64,000 bases of DNA from CAWAND01 sp963807065. GTDB taxonomy: Bacteria; Chloroflexota; Anaerolineae; Anaerolineales; E44-bin32. This document shows positions 59,115 to 64,000 of this stretch, one piece after another. The stretch's first letter is position 1. Each line of letters opens with the position of its first letter. Made by a program: the position numbers and the translations under genes. The notes under the pieces were generated by a model. That model searched no databases. It was not told where the DNA came from and worked only from the letters and a program-made list of their open reading frames with translations. The stretch spans positions 248,001 to 312,000 of the forward strand of contig CAWDZQ010000004.1 of the NCBI GenBank assembly GCA_963807065.1, in the 5' to 3' direction.

Positions 59115-60143
59115 CTAGTGGGTGCCGCGCAACCTCGGATCCAACGCGTCTCGCAATCCGTCGCCGAGGAAGTTGAAGGCAAACATCGTGATGGCCAAGG
59201 CGACCGCCGGAAACAGCGCTTGATTGGGATAGCTGCGAACAACTTGTGATCCGTCCGAGATCATCGCACCCCATGACGGCGTGGGAGGGTTCACCCCCAG
59301 TCCGATGAACGATAGAAAGGCCTCGGTCAGAATGTAGGTAGGGATAGCGAGTGTTTCCGCCACCACCAGAGGGCCGACGATGTTGGGCAGAATGTGCTTG
59401 GTCATGATGCGGAGATTGCCCGCGCCAATGGCGTGCGCCGCTTCCACGTACTCCTTTTCACGAACCGAAAGCACTTGGCCGCGAGTGAGGCGGGCCATGG
59501 TCTGCCAGGCGGTCGCGCCGATGCCTATGAAGATAAAGAGCATCCCGCCCATCTTGGTATCCAGCGAGCTGAGCACGTAGCTGAAACTGCCCGGTTCGGG
59601 TTTGGCAAGAGTGGATCGAAAGAAGGCCATCAAGAGGATGATGAAAAGCAAACTTGGGAAGGCGTACATGACGTCGACGATGCGCATCATCAAGTTGTCG
59701 AGCCGGCCACCGAAGTAGCCCGAAATGCTGCCATAGGTCACCCCCACCAACATGCTGATGAGGGGTCCCACAAAGGCCACGGCCAGCGATACGCGGGCAC
59801 CGTAGATGATCCGGCTCAGCAAATCCCGGCCGACATAGTCCGCACCCAGGAGGTAGTCATTGCTGATCGGTGCGTAGCCCTTCATGGAAGGGAAGACGCT
59901 CAGGATCCAGCCAGGGACCTTATTGTTATCAACCAGCACCTGTTCAGAGAATGTCCTGGGTGCGATGAGCGGCGCGAACACCGCCATCAAGACCAGGATA
60001 ATGACCAATACGCCACCGATGACAGCCGCCCGGTTGCTGACAAGCCGGCGGTAGGAATCCACCCACGGGCTCTGCCCCTTCCTGGCCTCCTGCTCCAATC
60101 GTGGCTCGCTCCCCGCCTCGAGAAAGTCTGCTTCAGTTGCCAC
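59115..60143 (-). CDS. oppC: Peptide ABC transporter permease (OppC/DppC type)
   Basis: A 342-residue permease. A charged N-terminus of about 40 residues precedes the first helix (AAVIGGVLVIILVLMAVFAPLIA). A soluble loop follows, then five helices. The EAA loop is EKEYVEAAHAIGAGNLRIMTKHILPN near residues 225-250. The C-terminal FNFLGDGLRDALDPRLRG is diagnostic of OppC/DppC. The start is GTG 60143, with GAGGAG about 6 nt upstream; the longer frame overlaps oppB. Confidence 0.92.
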   Translation of the reverse strand: MATEADFLEAGSEPRLEQEARKGQSPWVDSYRRLVSNRAAVIGGVLVIILVLMAVFAPLIAPRTFSEQVLVDNNKVPGWILSVFPSMKGYAPISNDYLLGADYVGRDLLSRIIYGARVSLAVAFVGPLISMLVGVTYGSISGYFGGRLDNLMMRIVDVMYAFPSLLFIILLMAFFRSTLAKPEPGSFSYVLSSLDTKMGGMLFIFIGIGATAWQTMARLTRGQVLSVREKEYVEAAHAIGAGNLRIMTKHILPNIVGPLVVAETLAIPTYILTEAFLSFIGLGVNPPTPSWGAMISDGSQVVRSYPNQALFPAVALAITMFAFNFLGDGLRDALDPRLRGTH

Positions 60144-60159
60144 GTGTCTCTCCTCAGCC

Positions 60160-61218
60160 TCAGCTGTACCGAATCCTGGGGTCGAGCCAGGCATAGACCA
60201 CGTCAACCACTAGGTTGGCCACCACCAGAAACATGGCGTAAAGCAATATCGTGCCCATAATGACGGGATAGTCCCGGTTTGTGATGCTTGTCACAAAGTA
60301 CTTCCCCATCCCGGGGATGCCGAAGATCAACTCGGTGACGAACGTGCCGGTCACCAGGGCGGCAAACAACGGGCCCAAGATCGTCACCACCGGGATGAGC
60401 GAGTTCTTCATCGCATGCCGCAAAATGACGACCCGCTCCACCAGGCCCTTGGCTCGGGCCGTGCGGATGTAGTCCTCGCGCACCACTTGAAGCAGGCTGG
60501 CGCGCGTCAGGCGGGCGATGATGGCCGAACTACCCAGGCCCAGGGCCACCGACGGCATGATGGCGTGCTTGATGAAATTGGCGTCCAGCTCCCTGGGCAA
60601 GAAACCCAAAAGGTAGGGTGGCTGAGCGCCCCAACCGTTGGTGGGCAGCCACTTCAAGGACACACCGAAGATCCAGACAAGAACGGGCCCAAGAACGATC
60701 ACGGGGACCGATACGCCAAAGACGGCCACGCCCATCCCCATGTAGTCCCAAACGGTATTCTGCCTCAGGCCAGCCATAATCCCCAACGGCATGCCGACGA
60801 CCAACGCCACCAAGAGGGCGAACACGCCCAACTGGGCGGAGATTGGGAGCTGGTCGCGGATGATGTCGTTGACCGTGCGGCTTCGTGAAGCGTAAGAGGG
60901 TCCGAAGTTCATCCACTTCAGCCAGCGCCCATCGCTGATCTCGAAATTGAAGACGGCGCTGTCCTGGAGCGAATTTCCCGGTGGGACGGTAGAAACATGG
61001 GGCACCAACACATCATTCAGAAAGCGAAGGTATTGCTGAGGCAGCGATTCATCCAGGTGGTAGCGTTCGTTGAGATTGTCGATGATCTCTTGTGGCAGGG
61101 CCTTTTCTTGATCAAAGGGTCCACCCGGCACCGAGTGTTCCAGGACAAAGGTGACCCCAGAAACGACCAGCAGCACCAGAAACATCCACATCGTGCGCCG
61201 AATGACAAAACGGGTCAT
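60160..61218 (-). CDS. oppB: Peptide ABC transporter permease (OppB/DppB type)
   Basis: A 352-residue permease with the first helix at residues 10-28, an enlarged outer loop of about 90 residues (to about residue 120), then five helices. The EAA loop is REDYIRTARAKGLVERVVILRHAMKNSLIP split near residues 246-275. The C-terminal DVVYAWLDPRIRYS is typical of OppB. It lies between oppA and oppC. Confidence 0.93.
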   Translation of the reverse strand: MTRFVIRRTMWMFLVLLVVSGVTFVLEHSVPGGPFDQEKALPQEIIDNLNERYHLDESLPQQYLRFLNDVLVPHVSTVPPGNSLQDSAVFNFEISDGRWLKWMNFGPSYASRSRTVNDIIRDQLPISAQLGVFALLVALVVGMPLGIMAGLRQNTVWDYMGMGVAVFGVSVPVIVLGPVLVWIFGVSLKWLPTNGWGAQPPYLLGFLPRELDANFIKHAIMPSVALGLGSSAIIARLTRASLLQVVREDYIRTARAKGLVERVVILRHAMKNSLIPVVTILGPLFAALVTGTFVTELIFGIPGMGKYFVTSITNRDYPVIMGTILLYAMFLVVANLVVDVVYAWLDPRIRYS

Positions 61219-61306
61219 GCCTCACTCCACTTGATAACTCTCTGCTAAGCACCCATATGAGTCGCTGGGGGAAAGCCAGCGGCGCAGATCGTCGCCGAGC
61301 AGGTAA

Positions 61307-61342
61307 GGGAGATACCGGGGGGTTTCCCCCCCGGCATCTCTC
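61307..61342 (-). terminator. Hairpin between oppA and oppB
   Basis: GAGAT-CCGGGGGG pairs with CCCCCCGG-ATCTC with one internal mismatch and a 4-nt loop. It lies 16 bp after the oppA stop. No U-tract follows, so it probably protects the abundant oppA message or causes partial termination ahead of the permease genes. Confidence 0.55.
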
Positions 61343-61357
61343 TGTCTTCGAGAGAAA

Positions 61358-63157
61358 CTAGTGGGGCATCACATCCCACTTCTCAAACGACTGCCGCTGG
61401 ATCACCGAGTAGGTGCGATCGATGTACGGCTTGGTGACCTGGACGGCGGTGTACCAGTAGATCGGGATCATCGCCGCGTCGGTCTTGACCAGGATCTCCT
61501 CAGCCTGCGAGTACAGATCGGTGCGCTTCTTGGAGTCGGTCTCGAGGGCCGCCTGGTTCAGCAGATCCTCATACGTAGGATTGTTCCAGTTGAATCCGCC
61601 ACCCTCGGACGGGTTGGCCGAACCACCGAAGCCAGCGTCTTCCTTGAGGAAGTTATTGGCATCCGGATAGTCCTGGCACCAGCCGAGGCGGAAGATCTGC
61701 GGGGTGCCCACGGGGTCACGGATCGTGTTCAGGTAGACCTTCCACTCCTGGTTGGTCAGCTTGACATTCACGCCCAGGGTGTCGGCCCACATCTGCTGGA
61801 TCGCCTCAGCGATCTTCTGGTGACCAGACGAGGTGTTGAACATCAGGGTGATGTCGAGCGAGTCGGCCGTCTGCCCGGTCTCGTCCAAGTAGGCCTGCAG
61901 CTGCGCCTTGGCGTCGTCTGGGTTGAAGTACACGCCCAGATCAGGGTAGTCCGCAGGCAAGGGGGCACCGGCCAGACCTGGCACGGAGAACCAGTGCGCC
62001 GGCAGCTGGCCGCCCTTGGTGACGTTGTCGATCAAGCTCTGGCGATCGACGGCCTCCGACAGGGCCAAGCGGACGCGCTGATCACTCACCACTGGGGCCT
62101 TGGTGTTGAAACCGTAGTAGTAGGTGCACGGCGTCGGGCCGATGTAGAGCTCCTTGGAGAGCGTGGGGTCGGCCTTCACGCGGTCGATATCAGACAGCGG
62201 GACGGGGGCGTAGTCGACATCGCCGGCCTCGTAGGCGGCGAACGCCGGCTGCTGGTCCAGCATGCTGAACTGCACTTCGTCAATCTTCGGCACCGGGATG
62301 TCGTCCATCCCAGGCCAGAAGGGGTTCGTGACGATTGTCATGGTCGAGTCATGGACCCATTCCTTCAGGGCGAAGGGACCATAGCTCTGCATGAAGCCGG
62401 GCTCGATCCAGCGATCGCCGCGGGCCTCGGTGCAGTCATCGCCTTCGATGACCCAGCTCGGCTCGGCGCGGGCGATCCACATCCCGGCGATATTGGCATT
62501 GTAAGCCGCCTGCTGGTTGAAGGTGATCGACAGGGTCGTCGCGTCCGGCGCGGACACACCAACATCCGCTGCCGTGCCGTCACCGCTGTTGAAGGCATCA
62601 GCGCCGGCGACAGCGAAGCCCAAGACATAGGCGTACGATGAAGCTGTGGCCGGGTCGATCGTGCGCAGCAGACCGTACATGAAGTCTTGTGCGGTCACCA
62701 TGCGCGGATTGCCGTCGCAGTCCATTACCTGGACGACCTTAGAGCCGTCCCAGCGCACCCACGGGACATCGCCCTGCAGGTGGAAGGTCAGCGTCTTGCC
62801 ATCGGCGCTCGTGTCCCAGGAGGTAGCCATCGCTGGCAACAGCTCGCCCGTGGCTTCGTTCTGGCGAGTCAGGCCGACGGTCAGCTCCTCGACCACCTGG
62901 ACTGACGAGGTGTCGGTTGAGGTTGACGGGTCAATCGTTGGAACATCGCCCACACCAAACGAGTTGGCATCATGGACGATCTTGGGGCCCATTGCTTCGG
63001 CACCCGGGGTAGCCGTGATGACGACGGTTTGTGGCGTGCCTTCGACCATGCGAGTAACCTCGACGGTCTGGGGGGCAGCGGCACCGCCGCAGGCGGCCAA
63101 GACCATGCTGGCGACAACCAGCAGGCCGAACACCATCATAAACTTGCTCGTTCTCAT
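61358..63157 (-). CDS. oppA: Peptide-binding lipoprotein of ABC transporter (OppA type)
   Basis: A 599-residue solute-binding protein (SBP family 5). A lipoprotein signal peptide (KFMMVFGLLVVASMVLAAC) ends in lipobox LAAC near residue 23, followed by a Thr/Val/Pro-rich spacer. The mature part has the family landmarks LLPAMATSWDTSADGKTLTFHL near residue 115 (split), a substrate domain with VRLALSEAVDRQSL near residue 370, and AEEILVKTDAAMIPIYWY near the C-terminus. GGAAGGAG precedes ATG 63157. It binds peptides or similar ligands outside the cell. Confidence 0.94.
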   Translation of the reverse strand: MRTSKFMMVFGLLVVASMVLAACGGAAAPQTVEVTRMVEGTPQTVVITATPGAEAMGPKIVHDANSFGVGDVPTIDPSTSTDTSSVQVVEELTVGLTRQNEATGELLPAMATSWDTSADGKTLTFHLQGDVPWVRWDGSKVVQVMDCDGNPRMVTAQDFMYGLLRTIDPATASSYAYVLGFAVAGADAFNSGDGTAADVGVSAPDATTLSITFNQQAAYNANIAGMWIARAEPSWVIEGDDCTEARGDRWIEPGFMQSYGPFALKEWVHDSTMTIVTNPFWPGMDDIPVPKIDEVQFSMLDQQPAFAAYEAGDVDYAPVPLSDIDRVKADPTLSKELYIGPTPCTYYYGFNTKAPVVSDQRVRLALSEAVDRQSLIDNVTKGGQLPAHWFSVPGLAGAPLPADYPDLGVYFNPDDAKAQLQAYLDETGQTADSLDITLMFNTSSGHQKIAEAIQQMWADTLGVNVKLTNQEWKVYLNTIRDPVGTPQIFRLGWCQDYPDANNFLKEDAGFGGSANPSEGGGFNWNNPTYEDLLNQAALETDSKKRTDLYSQAEEILVKTDAAMIPIYWYTAVQVTKPYIDRTYSVIQRQSFEKWDVMPH

Positions 63158-63326
63158 GGCGCTCTCTTCTCCTTCCAAGAGTTTTAGAATGCGATCCCAA
63201 ACGGGTCTAGCTTGCCTGAATTTCCTTCCCGATTACACCACCTCCTCTCATCTCATCTCGGCTCGAAAACCCGCGTTCTCGTTCAACAAACAACAGCCTG
63301 CTTCAACGAGCCAAGCTGTCCGTATT

Positions 63327-64000
63327 CTAAACCAGGTGACAGTACACCCAATGCGAGGGCGATACCTCCCGCCACTCGGGACCAACATTCTCGCAAACCT
63401 CAACCGCCAGCGGGCAGCGGGTGTGGAATTGGCAACCCGACGGTGGATTGGCCGGGCTAGGTACGTCGCCCTCGAGGATGATCCGCTTGCGCCGTTTCTC
63501 TTTGCCGGGATCGGGAATCGGGACCGCCGAAAGCAGCGCCTGGGTGTAAGGGTGCAGGGGATTGGTGTAGAGCTCCTCCCGATCGGCCAGTTCCATGATC
63601 TTACCCAGGTACATGACGGCTACCCGATCCGAGATGTGGCGCACCATGCTCAAGTCGTGGGCGATGAACAGGTAGGTAAGCCCCAATTTCTCCTGCAGCT
63701 CTTCCAACAGGTTGACGACCTGGGCCTGAATAGACACGTCCAACGCGGAGATGGGTTCATCGCATACGATGAATTCGGGCTCGAGAGCCAAAGCCCGCGC
63801 GATGCCGATCCGCTGCCGCTGACCGCCTGAGAATTCATGCGGGTAGCGATTGATGAAATACGGATTGAGGCCCACCAGGCGTAGCAGTTCTTCGACGCGC
63901 TCGCGGCGCTCGCGGCGGCTTCCGATATTGTGGACATCCAAGGGCTCCCCCACGATGGCACCCACCGTCATGCGCGGGTTGAGGGACGCGTAGGGGTCCT
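63327..64000 (-). CDS. Peptide ABC transporter ATP-binding protein (OppF/DppF type), 5' end beyond window
   Basis: The visible part, about 224 residues, starts mid-protein with DPYASLNPRMTVG. It shows the ABC signature FSGGQRQRIGIARAL, Walker B with FIVCDEPISALDVS, the switch His in FIAHDLSMV, and the C-terminal oligopeptide-transporter domain with HPYTQALLSAVP and the four-Cys-type tail CQFHTRCPLA. Walker A lies outside the window. It is upstream of oppA on the same strand, 169 bp away, and serves the same transporter. Confidence 0.93.
   Translation of the reverse strand, partial: DPYASLNPRMTVGAIVGEPLDVHNIGSRRERRERVEELLRLVGLNPYFINRYPHEFSGGQRQRIGIARALALEPEFIVCDEPISALDVSIQAQVVNLLEELQEKLGLTYLFIAHDLSMVRHISDRVAVMYLGKIMELADREELYTNPLHPYTQALLSAVPIPDPGKEKRRKRIILEGDVPSPANPPSGCQFHTRCPLAVEVCENVGPEWREVSPSHWVYCHLV

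Noticed and set aside
61361..62641. Long plus-strand frame opposite oppA
   Set aside because: Antisense shadow of a high-G+C gene; no motif or ribosome binding site.
1..64000. CRISPR arrays, insertion sequences, prophage modules, biosynthetic gene clusters
   Set aside because: No regularly spaced repeats, no transposase genes, no phage structural genes and no polyketide or peptide synthetase genes were seen. Mobile-element traces are limited to 55.2-57.1 kb.

Overview
The window reads as a piece of chromosome from a Chloroflexota bacterium, most likely Anaerolineae-like. This is inferred from gene content, not from any search. The pointers are a fused alpha-beta glycyl-tRNA synthetase, membrane-anchored TPR proteins with Pro/Thr-rich tails, a SARP-ATPase-TPR regulator, a receiver-roadblock protein, a PspC-domain protein, a large acidic tail on ribosomal protein S2, and a 14-subunit complex I. 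G+C is fairly high. Genes are densely packed on long same-strand runs with many ATGA/GTGA overlaps. Almost everything is core metabolism and information processing.

Positions 1-9.9 kb (minus strand) hold ugd, an active/inactive pair of M16 peptidases and acpS. A promoter with an extended -10 follows, then rpsB-tsf-pyrH-frr-uppS-cdsA and a class II fructose bisphosphatase (glpX) cut by the window edge. Terminator-like hairpins sit between tsf and pyrH and between pyrH and frr. Positions 10-15.3 kb (plus strand) hold a small hypothetical gene, a nitroreductase and a histidine-degradation cluster (hutU, an MFS transporter, hutI). Positions 15.3-24.2 kb hold a PspC protein, groES-groEL under a textbook SigA promoter plus a perfect CIRCE element, three related extracytoplasmic TPR proteins, two small membrane proteins and ribonuclease Z. 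Positions 24.2-29.7 kb hold a methyltransferase, a SARP-type regulator split by a one-base frameshift, and acylphosphatase.

Positions 29.7-44.3 kb are a complete nuoABCDEFGHIJKLMN operon on the minus strand, with a good promoter upstream of nuoA and an intrinsic terminator after nuoN. Positions 44.4-55.05 kb are a minus-strand housekeeping run: glmU, a CNNM/CBS/CorC protein, cdd, recO, fused glyQS, dnaG and rpoD. Positions 55.05-57.18 kb are the only accessory-looking stretch. It holds a tRNA-Gln(TTG), a decayed tRNA-Gln copy 351 bp away, a small unknown gene between them, a decayed tyrosine recombinase, a small zinc-ribbon gene with its own terminator, and an empty structured stretch. Positions 57.18-64 kb hold a receiver-roadblock response regulator with an in-frame TGA, a membrane-anchored c-type cytochrome, and a peptide ABC transporter (oppC, oppB, oppA and a partial ATPase).

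No clearly new multi-gene system is visible. The items most worth a second look are the tRNA-Gln integration site with two sets of direct repeats, the two interrupted signalling genes, the three-gene TPR family (one member with an embedded small beta domain), the S2 acidic tail with its structured leader, and a cytochrome with a possible CX4CH second heme site.
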